A stretch of 64,000 bases of DNA from Saccharum officinarum (taxonomy: Eukaryota; Streptophyta; Magnoliopsida; Poales; Poaceae): positions 15,034,834-15,098,833 of the forward strand of contig CM036199.1 in assembly GCA_020631735.1 (NCBI GenBank). The letters are read 5' to 3'. Of the stretch, positions 44,614 to 55,181 are shown one piece after another. Both the position numbers and the translations under genes were made by a program. Below the pieces are notes generated by a model. It ran no database searches, had not been told where the DNA came from, and was given only the letters and a program-made list of their open reading frames with translations. Numbering within the stretch: the first letter of the stretch is position 1; each line of letters starts with the position of its first letter.

Positions 44614-45688
44614 GGTGGTGGACTGGTGGTATGGAAGCTTTGCACTGATTGAGCAGCTGGTATGCTGTGCTACACTGCTACTGCTTTATCGCCGTTAGTC
44701 AGTGAGGCAGTAGCTGGAGTCAAACCTCCGCTCAGCTGAGGACTCTGCTAGCTCGCGACTTGAGTGTGTTTTCGATTTGGCATTGGTTCTCGGGCTGACA
44801 GGAGAGCTGGGAACTGGAAGAGGAAGCTCGTTGTCTCTGTGAAGCTCTAGATCAGAACTTCAGAAGGGTGCTTCAATGGACGCGCCTGCCAAGATAGCGA
44901 ATTTTATGGGGGTGGCAGGGCCGGTGCCGGAGAAGAATGGAATTTGCAGCTGAGGGGAGCGGAGACCGAAACTGCGGTCGGTGTCGCTTTCGGCCTCTAG
45001 TGCAGGAAGGAAGGAGGGGTGGTGGATTGGTGGAAGCTTTGCCTCGGTGCGGTTGGGCGGTCGGTTGGACGTGGCGGGCGTGGGTTGCCAGCCGCGCGGC
45101 GCAGACCGCGCGGGGTGGGGTACCCCGGATAGAAAACGAAACGGGCGCCATTTTACCGGCCGACCAGGCCGCGCCAGCGCCATGCTCCATAGTCCCATGC
45201 TCCTACGGCAACTAGCCGGAAGCTGCAGGCAACTCGATGGTTTGGTCCCGTCGGGCGGGTCCGGTCGGCTCGCCTCTCCCGCCGTGGGCGGCACGGCGCT
45301 TCCTCCCTGGCCCTGGTTGCTGGTAGACCAGATTGTTGGCCTTGTGCGCCGCGCGCACCACGGGCGGCGATCGTGCCGAGGTCGGCAGCGTGCTGGCACA
45401 GGTGACGTGGTCGGATGAGATTGCCGCGGCAGCGAATTGATTTTGCTGCGCGGCATGCTCGTGCGTATAATCTGGTCAGGATAACCGAATTTGGAGTACC
45501 ACGTTTCCAAGGCGCTGCACTGTGTAGAGTACTAGTTGCGTAGCGGTGCCGGTGCGCACCAGACGCCCGGCGCTAGGGCGGCACATGCAAAGACGCGAGC
45601 ACAGCGGACGCAGAAACAGAGCAAGCCATCCGAATCCGAGACACAGTACAGGGCAAGTTGCAGGAGGAAAGGAAGGAAATGGGCGTAC
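44614..45688 (-). promoter_or_regulatory. Interval between the two zeaxanthin epoxidase first exons
   Basis: Upstream DNA of the proximal first exon and, for transcripts from the distal exon, part of intron 1. A 216-codon minus-strand frame (44860-45510) is open but shows no motif. It looks like composition rather than a gene. Confidence 0.4.
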
Positions 45689-46204
45689 CAGGAGCCGGAC
45701 ATGCCGTCGACGAGGCCGTTGATGCGGTCGCCGGTGACGCAGCCGACGCGCATGACCTCCTCGGCGACGGACATGTCGATGGCCTCCAGCGCGGCCAGCG
45801 CGTTGCTCTGGATCTGGATGGGCCCGCGGTACTGCCCTTCCCCGCGCACCGCGCTCATGTCGCGCTCGAACACCGTCACGTCGTACCCCTTGCGCCGCGC
45901 CGCCAGCGCGAACACCAGCCCGCCGATGCCGCCGCCGGCCACCAGCACCCGGGCTTCTTCTTCCGCCGCGCCTCGCCGGCCGCGGGAGCGGGGGCGGTGC
46001 GGGAGCGACGGACGCGTCGGGAGGCCGCATTGACGCCGCGCACCTGCCCCGCGCCCGCTGCCTGGCCTTGTTACCGCCGCCGAAGCACTGCGGGTGCGGG
46101 GCCGGGAGCGCGTGCTGGTGCTGGTGCTGCTGCGGCTCGTCGTGGCAGAAGAGGAGCGCCGAGAAGTGCGCCATGGCGGGTGAAGTGGCGGAGAGCAGCG
46201 CCAT
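45689..46204 (-). CDS. ZEP: Second, distal first exon of zeaxanthin epoxidase (canonical N-terminus), frameshifted as assembled
   Basis: It begins MALLSATSPAMAHFSALLF at 46204, the N-terminus I associate with grass zeaxanthin epoxidase. It ends in the same SGSW donor junction (GT at 45688) as the proximal exon. The FAD-binding part (RVLVAGGGIGGLVFALAARR, RGEGQYRGPIQIQSN) is about 80% identical in protein to that of 44111-44613. Exon length is 516 nt, whereas the splice phase requires a length of 3n+2. The leader frame and the FAD frame are therefore out of register, with the break in the GC-rich 46000-46060 stretch. No further exons accompany it, so it would have to splice to exon 2 at 43697. 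Confidence 0.82.
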
Positions 46205-46600
46205 GGGCGCGCGAGCACGGCGACCTGCGGGCTGCGGCTGACTGAGCTGAACAGGAAGCTTGCTTTGCGAAGGAGAAGACGTTGGGCGAGTGGAACTGGA
46301 TCAGTGGAGGGAGGTGTTATGCCGTGCTGCCCGTGCAACTCTGGTTCTAGAACTTCGCCATTGGGCTGAGGCTGTGAAAGGAGGAGAGCAGAGGGGAGCT
46401 GGAGGGGACTGGTGGTGCTGAGGGGAGGACGAACTGGAGCCAATCACCTGATCCCATTTGGAAGAATGGATCTTGCGGGACCAGGATTTTATCTTGCCAT
46501 GTCCTTACCATCCTCTGCGGACACGTTGTGGCGGCAACTCTGTAGCTGACCGTGCAATAGTAGATAGCACAGGGCTACACGGGTTAACGCTAACTCCGTT
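46205..46600 (-). promoter_or_regulatory. Upstream region of the distal zeaxanthin epoxidase exon
   Basis: 5' untranslated/promoter DNA running into the second gap. No specific element recognised. Confidence 0.4.
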
Positions 46601-46700
46601 NNNNNNNNNNNNNNNNNNNNNNNNNNNNNNNNNNNNNNNNNNNNNNNNNNNNNNNNNNNNNNNNNNNNNNNNNNNNNNNNNNNNNNNNNNNNNNNNNNNN
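46601..46700. other. Scaffold gap, 100 N
   Basis: A run of exactly 100 N of unknown true length. It separates the zeaxanthin epoxidase promoter from the ABC-transporter fragment. Confidence 0.98.
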
Positions 46701-46869
46701 GTTTCAGCCCCCTTAATTAAAATCGCTGATTCCACCTCTGCATTAAATAAAATAGCGATAAAGAAGATAAAAGCAACAGGACTATTTTGTTATAGGAAAA
46801 ATGCAAACGTGTTTAAGAGAATGTGCCAAACAATAAATGAAGTGCAAATGTCATTAGAATTAGAAATAT

Positions 46870-47465
46870 AAATAGGAATTAGAACCCACATGAGTGTTGT
46901 AGAGCCATTAGGAAGAAGAGCAATGAAGCTATGGGCATTGGCTGAAGTAGCCGCAGCCTCAACCTCCGCCATTGCGGCATCAGGCTTGCCATAAAATGTT
47001 CTCAAGAATTGTCAGTTGCAAAAAGTGCAGAGTTCCTGATTCACCAAACCAATGGTCCCTGAGCCACTTGAATTGCAGCATCTTGATGTCCACATTATCC
47101 AACAACTTGCCCTACACCAACAATCATGACCACTTATTAATTATTAATAGACTGACAAGTGACAACAACATAAGGTGAACAATTCATTTGCTCAGCCTGA
47201 TTAGGATCGTAAAACCACATAATGAGGCAACACCCGTGCTCTTTCCAGACCCATTGTCTCCATCGACCGTTGAGATCTTCCTAGCGGCAAAGAAGAGAGA
47301 AAAATCGTGGAAAATCATGACATCCGGGCGGAAGGATAGCTGAAGGCCACTTCCTTGAACTTTATGTTGCCATGAACTTCATCAAGGCACCTCCCATCAG
47401 TCGTGTATCCTGAACTATCGTTGGCCTCTGCCTTATCACCTCCAGCAGCTTGTAGCCAGCAGTTT
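46870..47465 (-). pseudogene. ABCB-type (P-glycoprotein-like) transporter fragment
   Basis: Read right to left: AGYKLLEVIRQRPTIVQDT, then (frame change) NIKFKEVAFSYPSRPDVMIF and a complete Walker A box GDNGSGKST (47235-47261). Next come LLDNVDIKMLQFKWLRDH and, after a splice-like break, YGKPDAAMAEVEAAATSANAH. This is the first nucleotide-binding domain region of plant ABCB auxin/multidrug transporters. It has frame changes and stops, no membrane domains, and may extend towards the gap. Pseudogene or remnant of a larger rearranged gene. Confidence 0.8.
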
Positions 47466-48726
47466 GAAAATGACTACAACCTGCTGGACACGTATTCTCA
47501 TGGGGGGCTCTACAGTCGTGGCCAGGGTAGGGGGGCTCGAGCCCCCTAGCCCAGTGGCAGATCCGCCCCCGCTTCTGAACTACACTTTCTCCTTCCTTCT
47601 GCCCTATGAAGACATGGGAAACATACTGAGCTCCTTAAACATCGATGTGCCAGTAGCGATTACTATGTCTGTGGTGTGTCTTGTGTCATAGCACTGGTCA
47701 TCATGCTCTTTCTGCAACCTGCCGTGGAGAGAGTCGACAAGGGCTAGGTCAAATCCGTGACCTGGAGGCATGCCAGCACCGGCCACGAGAGGCAGTGCGA
47801 TGCCGGCAACCGGCGTTGTCCATGTGGTGCACGAAGTGGGCAGGGTGATCAAGCACTGGAACCCAGAGATGGGGGCTATTTGGCGTAGATCCCTCCACCG
47901 ACCGCGGTCGACAACAAGGTTGGCAGCGACGGCGACGAGCGTCGCGACGAGCTCGCGACAAGGTTCGCGTGTCCTTGTATTAGTACTTTTTTGGCTGATT
48001 GGAAGGGGGAGGATCCAATGTTGTGATTTTGAACGTAACGGTAGGAGCTCTGCCCTTCAATTAAGATAGATAAAAGAGAGTTTTATGTACAAGAAAAATA
48101 GCCCTCGTGAGCAAACAAAACATAGTCAAGGCCCCATTCTCAACAAGTGGGCTTTATTCCCTCTCTAAGCTGGCTCTCTTTCTTTGCACAATATCCTCCC
48201 TTACTCTGGAGGCTGCCTGCATTAGTGACTCTGAAGTGTTGTTGAATATGATCCAATGCTGTGTTGGTGTGTAATCTTTCTGGACTAATGCCCTTTTCCA
48301 TAAAAGGTCCGAAAACTTCTCTATTACTAGACATATGCTCACGCGTTGCACCGGGGTGTTTAATTTCTTGTCTGAACCTCAGTAATCGGACACGAACGTG
48401 TGTGCTCCGAGGATTTCGTCTTGAACGCGGAAGTGGATCCGGTTTTCAAATCGGATCTTGGTAGGACGAGGGACTGGAGGATGATTCGTATCGGTCACGG
48501 ACAGGGACAAAGATTTGGTATCACCAGGTAGATGATGACGTTAGAATCTTTTTAGGTGTAGAAGAAGAGATAGAGATTATCTCTAAAAAATGATGTCTAT
48601 TTCTAACAGTAGCGTTGATGTAGCCGTGATTTTGTTCAAGCCTGTCTCCCAGAACCGAGGTCCATGGGCTAGGCTGGAGAATAAGGACCCAGGACTTTCG
48701 CTTCTAATTTTGTGCCTTGATTATGA
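47466..48726. other. Unassigned, repeat-like DNA
   Basis: No supported gene. A CAGTGGCAGATCCGCC string near 47534 resembles the end of the hAT-type MITE family at 30626 and 51887, probably a fragment. Confidence 0.4.
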
Positions 48727-48853
48727 GCCCGTTCGCTTCGCTGAAAAGTCATGGCTGAAAGTACCGTTCGCTGATTTGTTGAAAGAGAAAAATACCGTTT
48801 CGACTGAAAAAACAAGCTGAAAAATACGAATTATAAGACCAGCGAACGGGGCC
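48727..48853. mobile_element. Short MITE-like inverted-repeat element (~127 bp)
   Basis: The ends GCCCGTTCGCTTCGCTG and CAGCGAACGGGGC are inverted, with internal GCTGAAAA motifs. A related sequence lies at about 52790-52905. Target duplications not resolved. Confidence 0.5.
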
Positions 48854-49749
48854 ACAGCTCGTGCCACGTTTCCCTCATGTGTGTCAGTTTTGGTTCGTCT
48901 GCGAAGTCGGCGATGACTCTTCTGCATGACCGAGACAGGAGTTGCCTGCTCGGTTGCACACACCTGCTACCAGGTGGCGTACAGTGACCCTTCGATGACC
49001 GTGCGTTCTCTCCACCGCACAGACAACCGGTTGGTGCGCCGTGCCGTGCGCATCTAGAACGATGAAATCCAACCCACCTGCACCTGCAGGCTGCAGCTGG
49101 CTTCCTGAGTTCCTGGGCGCGGCACCGGGGCTTCTGGACGGATTTTGACGGGCCGGCATCCTTCGTCCTTCGCACGTCCCGAGTCTGCATACGCATGCGG
49201 GCCTGCGGGGGCCCAGGGTGATCGGCACATGCGCGCATCATGTACGCAGTCCACACCTGGCCAGCTGGCCTCTCCCGATCTTTTGTTTGCGAATTGCGAT
49301 CGATCACACCCTGACAGTCTTACACGGCGGGTGCCCGGCCGGGTCTTGAACGGTCGAACTGTCCAAGCATGCATGGACGACGGATGTCTGTGACTGTGAT
49401 GTGCACACCCTCAGACCCGTGTTCGTTCGTTCTCACCTCTCCATCGATCGGGCGGCCGGCGGCGCGTGTATTGGCAATTGCAAACAACGTTCACCTTATG
49501 TTACATGACACGTACGCACGCACGCAACCACGGGGAGTACACGTCGTCTCTCTTGCAGCTGACAAAAGAAATCACTATCCCATATTTTCTCGTCCCGTGT
49601 GATGGAAGCCGTGACACTAGCTAGGCAGCTCGATCGCCCATTCGCCGTAGCAGCCCGTGACATCGAAAAGGCAGCCGAGGGCTTCTACAGCGATGCCCCT
49701 GCCCTGCCCATCCTTATCTTTCCCGCAGTGACACTGTGACAGTGACATC
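48854..49749. other. Intergenic, nothing recognised
   Basis: Open frames on both strands are short and uninformative. Confidence 0.45.
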
Positions 49750-49980
49750 TCGCGAAAAGTAGGTGAAAAGTTACTGTAGCATCTTTCGTTGTTATTTGAC
49801 AAAATTTGTCCAATCATGGACTAACTAGGCTCAAAAGATTCGTCCCGACATTTACAGACAAACTATACAATTAGTTATCTTTTTTACCTACATTTAATGC
49901 TCTATGCATGCGTCGAAAGATTTGATGTGATGAGTGAAAGAGAAAATATTTTGGGTTGGGATGGGGAAGTGAACGAGGCC
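49750..49980. mobile_element. Tourist-like MITE, left end truncated
   Basis: Starts within the family sequence at TCGCGAAAAGTAG and ends AGTGAACGAGGCC. Otherwise collinear with the copies at 42056-42298 and 53459-53701. The first ~13 bp are missing. Confidence 0.8.
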
Positions 49981-50667
49981 TCAGCCGCTACCTGCATCAC
50001 CACAGTGCCACGTCAGCGTCGAGACGCGCGTTAAGGAATAATCGTGTGGGCCGTTGAAGAGACCGACCGCCTGTGACCCGTGAACAAACCCTTAATCGCC
50101 TGGATTCATAGCCATGGAATGGAATGAATGGACCGGCCGATGGAGAGGGAAGGCTCGATGGACCTGCATGCAGGCCCACCAGTTAACCCGCCTGTCTGGA
50201 ATCGGAATACGATATGGTTTACGTCTAATCTGTCTACGTGTGTGATGCGCAGTTTGTCCCCCACAACGATCTTCTTCAGCTGATCACAATTCGATCCATG
50301 CATTTACTGACTTTCCCGCAAGGGAATTCCCTTTTATAATTCGGTTCGTTGTGTAATTAATTCGCTTGGTGACGGTAGCGATAATTTGAGCAGCAATAGA
50401 AAAAGGCAGACACCGGATGGTATGATCAGCAGCAGCAAGCCAGCAAATCTGCATATATATACTCGTAAAAGATAACAGAAGATAACCAACCAGGTTCGTT
50501 CTGTGCCAATCCCCGACGCGGACGGCGGATCCATATGGAGTTGGAGAGTGCATTCCAACTGCTGATGCTTGGATGGATGCCAATGGGGTTGTTTAATGCC
50601 TGGAGGCTGTTGTAGAGTGCGTAGCAAGGCAGCCTCGTCAAGTCATCCCACGACATGACGACTGCCT
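49981..50667. other. Intergenic, nothing recognised
   Basis: Short frames only; no family recognised. Confidence 0.4.
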
Positions 50668-50917
50668 GGCCCTGTTTAGTTCCTAGAAAAATTTGTAAAA
50701 TTTTTCAGATTTTTCGTCACATCGAATCTTTAGACACATGTACGAAGCATTAAATATTAAATATAGATAAAAAATAAAACTAATTACACAGTTTAGACGA
50801 AATGGACGAGATGAATCTTTTAAGTCTAATTAGACCATGATTGGACACTAATTACTAAATAACAACGAAACGTACTACAGTGTCGTTTTGTAAAAAATTT
50901 TGCAACTAAACCGGCCC
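50668..50917. mobile_element. MITE, ~250 bp
   Basis: The left end GGCCCTGTTTAGTTCC and the right end ...AACTAAACCGGCCC are inverted. The inner sequence (CATCGAATCTTTAGACACATG) is shared with 51384-51624. AT-rich, no coding. Confidence 0.75.
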
Positions 50918-51383
50918 ACGGTAAGCTCTGAGCGTCTGACTCGCATACGCGCGTCAACCAGAGCGAGTTTAGTACATGCATGGGATCGTCTCAACTCTCA
51001 ACATGCGAAACTGCCAAGGGGATGGACAACTGTACTCTTCACAAAGGTTTTATTTATCTCACATTCTCAACCAAACCCAACAAAGTCAGCAGCGTCAGGC
51101 TGCGACCGCGAGAGCTCTCCCCCTCTTCTCTTCATCATTCATTCATTTGTGTCTCAAGTTTCTGCGTGCAGGGCGAATCAGGAGGTGTTTCCATGGAAGC
51201 TTCTGCGCAATTGGGAGATTTCTTCCTGCCTGGGAGTTGTGACAGGGAGGAGCAGCCGGAGAAAATTCCAATTGGTCGGTCTACTAGTGCTACGTACTCC
51301 TATCCGTTAATTTGTTGGTTACGCGAGAGAACCGTTGGTTGTTGTTGGGGCTCATTCTCTGTGCTGTCGCAGCCGGCAGTTTA
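50918..51383. other. Intergenic between two MITEs
   Basis: Overlapping short frames on the plus strand (50900-51384) have no recognised motif. No gene called. Confidence 0.4.
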
Positions 51384-51624
51384 GGCCCTGTTGAGTTCCC
51401 AGAAAATTTTGCAAAATTTTTCAGATTTTGCGTCACATCGAATCTTTGAACAATGCATAAAACATTAAATATAGATAAAAAATAAAACTAATTATACAGT
51501 TTAGACGAAATGGACGAGACAAATCTTTTAAGCCTAATTAGACCATGATTAGACAATATTTATCAAATAATAACGAAAAACACTACGGTACTATTTTACC
51601 AAATTTTTCGGATCTAAACCGCCC
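51384..51624. mobile_element. PIF/Harbinger-like MITE, 241 bp, TTA duplication
   Basis: Starts GGCCCTGTTGAGTTCC, ends GATCTAAACCGCCC, and is flanked by TTA (51381-51383, 51625-51627). Same family as 50668-50917. Confidence 0.82.
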
Positions 51625-51886
51625 TTATTTTATCCGGAGCTGACTCTGGTGGTTACGCATCATTGGTTCTACATCTAGAACGGGTACGGTGACGCTGCGG
51701 TGTCTTGACTTCCACGGAGGGAGAAAAAAATAAGGCTGTGGCCAGTAGGCAATAGCACATGTGAGTTTGTGACTACGTGAGATATGACGATCACATATAC
51801 TCTGACGGCACAGGATATATGTGCGTATGTGTTTACTTGCGCTTTTTTCTATGAGGGGAAGGGGATGTTACCTGTGGTTTTGAGAG

Positions 51887-52055
51887 CAGTGGCGGATCCA
51901 AAGGGGGGGGGCTGGGGGGCTCCAGCCCCCCCTATTTTTTTGATTTCAATACTAATTACTGTAGCAAAAACTTGATTTCACCGTTAAATCTTCGTGCAAA
52001 TCAACATCTCTGTTGTTTTAGCCCCCCCTTATCCCGCATCCCACATCCGCCACTG
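51887..52055. mobile_element. hAT-type MITE, 169 bp, perfect 8-bp target duplication
   Basis: The ends CAGTGGCGGATCC and ..ATCCGCCACTG are inverted. TTTGAGAG occurs on both sides (51879-51886 and 52056-52063). It contains opposed G and C runs. Relative of 30626-30919. Confidence 0.9.
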
Positions 52056-52063
52056 TTTGAGAG

Positions 52064-53288
52064 AATGCTTGGTTGCTGCCCTTAGACTATCGCAGTGGGT
52101 ACTCTAAAGGGATACTTTAAAACTTTAGAGTATGAATATAGAGTAAAAACTGCTGCACTGGGTACTTTAAAACGATACTCTATCATTTCTCTTACTCTAT
52201 ATTTAGAGTAGTACAGTGCTTACTTTATAGTGTGCAGTGGCGGCCCCACTAGCTAAACAAAGGGAAAAATGTTATAACTCGCAAACCAAAAATCCAAATT
52301 AAATTTTGATTGCACCATTAAATTCGTCTCAATAAATAATTCAAAACTAGATCACACATGGATATATTTAGATAAAGTGTCAAGTGGGTTCTACAGTGGA
52401 TAGAGTGGATAGAGGATGATATAGAGGATGGATAGATGCGGGAGAATTGAGTATAAAGGAGAGAATCTTGCTGACTAGGATATATAGATGATGAATATAG
52501 AGGTCCATAAGTGCGGATAGCCTTAACGCACCATGCCACATCCATGACTGTCACACCTTATCGATGCTCCTGTTTATTGGTTGATGGCGCATGTTCGACG
52601 GCCGTAGGAAAGTTCGCTACGAGTGTGGCACCGCCATAATTACTGATAGCAAGGCGAGGCTAGAACCAAAGAAACTTTGAGTTTAGCGTTTTGCAATAAA
52701 ACCAATCGAGAGGTTCCAATCGGCGTTGGGTCCCCTAGTTTATGCAGCCTGATGACCAGGCATAGCCCCCGTGGTACTCCTAGCTCGCTCTGTTTACTTG
52801 AGCTTATCAGTCAAATCAGTCAGCCATTCAGCAGTATTTTTTTATAATAAATCAGTAAACAGTACTTTTAGCCAAGGCTTATCAGCCAAACGAATAGGGC
52901 GAGTGTTTGGATCTACATGGATTTTAAGAATCTGGATTAAAAAAAAAATCTCAAAATCATAGAATCCCATCAAACACCGTATGTATTATAGAGGATTATA
53001 GCACCAGACACATAGTCCAAGAGATTATTTTTATCTAGAATTTGAATTTTAGAATCCTACTGGTATCAAACATGCCCATCGTAGTACTCCAAGTATCTCC
53101 GTCGTGACGGAGGCATGCTGCAGCTCCGGCTCGGCAGGACTGCAGGCACAGCGGCACGGAGCCACGGACGCGCCATGTTCCAGGACACAGTTGTCGTATG
53201 CACGTGTCAGCCGCTTGTGGGAGTGTACTACTAGGCCGTAGCAGGACTTGCAGAGGTCGAGGAGCACTGCACACCAGGCACCAACACC
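52064..53288. other. Repeat-like intergenic DNA
   Basis: Includes several ACTCTAAA/TTTAGAGT motifs in both orientations (52090-52220) and a MITE-like piece at about 52790-52905. No gene. Confidence 0.4.
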
Positions 53289-53458
53289 TGGGCCATATTT
53301 AGATGACACCAAAATACAAAAAGTTTTTAAGATTCTCCGTCACATCGTATACGTCAGTATATATATGAAGTACTAAATGTATGTAAAAAATAATTAATTA
53401 CATAGTTTATCTGTAAATATCGAGACGAATCTTTTGAGGCTAGTTAATTTATAATTAA

Positions 53459-53701
53459 GGGTGTGTTCACTTCGCGAAAAGTAGCTAAAAAGTTACTGTA
53501 GCATCTTTCGTTATTATTTGACAAAATTTATCTAATTATGGACTAACTAGGCTCAAAAGATTCGTCCCGACGTTTACAGACAAACTATGCAATTAGTTAT
53601 CTTTTTTACATACGTTTAATGCTTCATGCATGCGTCGAAAGATTTGATGTGATATGTGTAAGAGGAAATATTTTGGGTTGGGAGGGGAAGTGAACGCGGC
53701 C
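53459..53701. mobile_element. Tourist-like MITE, 243 bp, TAA duplication, nested in an older MITE-like sequence
   Basis: Starts GGGTGTGTTCACTTC and ends GAAGTGAACGCGGCC, with TAA on both sides (53456-53458, 53702-53704). Flanking 53289-53455 (CGTCACATCG, GACGAATCTTTTGAGG) resembles an older related MITE that continues after the insertion at 53705. Confidence 0.87.
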
Positions 53702-53796
53702 TAAACAAAGTTTGTCACACACAGACGAAAAAGTACTACGGCACTGCTAGCGGAAGCGGAGGCTGACACACAGCCAGAGTCCAGGGAAGCGAACAA

Positions 53797-54038
53797 GCCC
53801 TTGTTTAGATTGAAAAAAATTTCAACCCGATGAATAGTACCATTTTGGTCTTATTTGGTAAATATTGTCCAATCATGGACCAACTAGGCTCAAAAGATTC
53901 ATCTCGTGATTTCCAACTAAACTATGTAATTAATTATTTTTTTTACCTACATTTAATACTCCATACAAGCGGTTAAAAATTGATGTGATGGAGAGAGAGT
54001 GAAAAAACTTGGAACTTTGAGGCAAACTAAACAAGGCG
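53797..54038. mobile_element. MITE-like element, ~242 bp
   Basis: The ends GCCCTTGTTTAGATT and ...AACTAAACAAGGCG are inverted. The inner part shares GACCAACTAGGCTCAAAAGATTC with the Tourist-like family. No clean target duplication resolved. Confidence 0.65.
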
Positions 54039-54213
54039 CAAGAAAGCATGCCAGGCCAGGACAAATCGTCTCCATTATCGAGGACGCGGGCGCGGGGGCG
54101 GGGTGGCGAGCCGGACGTGCCGCCTGACGCCGTTACCCGCTACCGCCGGCGCGCTGATGAGGTTGCCCCGGGCCCCGGGCTACGGTAAGGACAAAGCAAC
54201 CACTCTCTATTAT

Positions 54214-54427
54214 CCGTTTTTTTAGCCCTTTTTCGAAAGATTCTCTCAAATATGCCTTCCACGAAAAGATTTTAAAAAATAGACCCTTATCTTAGCGTCA
54301 TAGTCGTCGGCGCCAAGATATAACGGCTGGCACCATGACCCTGCCGTCGTGGCGTTGACGTGGCAGGGAGCATGATGCCATGGATCTTAGCGCCAAGCAT
54401 GGTGCTATGGATCTTGACGCCAAGCAC
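54214..54427. repeat. MULE left terminal inverted repeat
   Basis: Pairs with 63130-63343. Its inner part has two tandem units ending GGATCTTRGCGCCAAGCA, rich in GGCGCC-type palindromes. Confidence 0.92.
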
Positions 54428-55181
54428 CCAGTAAAAATGTATTCTTCTTCCTCTCTTCCTTTCTCTCTCTTTCTATCTCTTTCTTCTCCGTTGCCCGCCC
54501 GAACGCCGCCGCCGGTCACCGGCCCGCCCGCGCCGCCAACCGCGCCCGGCCGCCCGCCCAGCCTCGCACGCCCGCGTCCCGGCCGCCCGCGCCGCCGCCC
54601 GGCCCGCGCGCCGCCGCCCGCGCCCTGCCGCGCGCCCGGCCGCCCGCCCCCGGCCGCGCGCGCGCCCGCGCTGGCCTGCCGGCTCGCCCGCGTGCCGCCG
54701 ACCGGCCGTCCGCGCGCCGGCGCCGGCCCGCCCGCGCGGCGCCGCCTCGGCCGCACGGCCGTCCGACGCCGCCGTCCGCCCGCACATCCGTTCGACCGCC
54801 GCCACCCGCCTGCACGCCCGATTAGGCCGCGCGTTGCTGCTCGTCCCTCGCATCTCAAGCGTCGGCATCTCCGCTTCTGCACAAGGTAAAATACTTTGTT
54901 GTTCTTACTTAATAATAGTTAGTTACTTAGTTATGTAGCTAGTTAGTTAGTGTATTATAGATTAAGATTGATGGATACTTTATATAGTTACTTAGTTATT
55001 TAGTTAGTTAAATAGTTATATAGTTAGTTACGGAGATAGTTACTTGACATAGTTAGTTAGTAGTACTGTGCAGTTAGTAGTAGTTATTAGTTATGAATAC
55101 TTAGTAGTTAGTAGTATTTAGTATTTACTTTTTATGTATATTGTAGTAAAGCAATTGTGCTTCGTTATGTTTGGGAACTAG
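54428..55181 (+). other. MULE leader: extreme GC-rich tract then TAGT-rich tract
   Basis: 54480-54880 is almost purely C and G with C enriched on the plus strand; it is open in several frames on both strands. 54900-55140 is built of TAGTTA/TTAGTTAG units. A GTAAAA-like donor follows the GC tract at 54887, so this may be a 5' untranslated exon and intron of the transposase (inference). Confidence 0.5.

Noticed and set aside
44860..45510. 216-codon minus-strand frame between the zeaxanthin epoxidase first exons
   Set aside because: Pro/Arg/Ser-rich composition, no motif, lies in promoter/intron DNA; overlapping plus-strand frames are equally open.
48831..49393. Overlapping frames of 80-158 codons on both strands
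   Set aside because: No motif, no splice-supported model, conflicting frames; called intergenic.
50900..51384. Cluster of short plus-strand frames that might be a small gene
   Set aside because: Three overlapping frames with no conserved features and no clear splice structure.
54298..54889. Long frames on both strands in the MULE leader
   Set aside because: The tract is nearly all G and C, so stops are rare in every frame; the encoded Pro/Arg/Ala/Gly runs carry no information.
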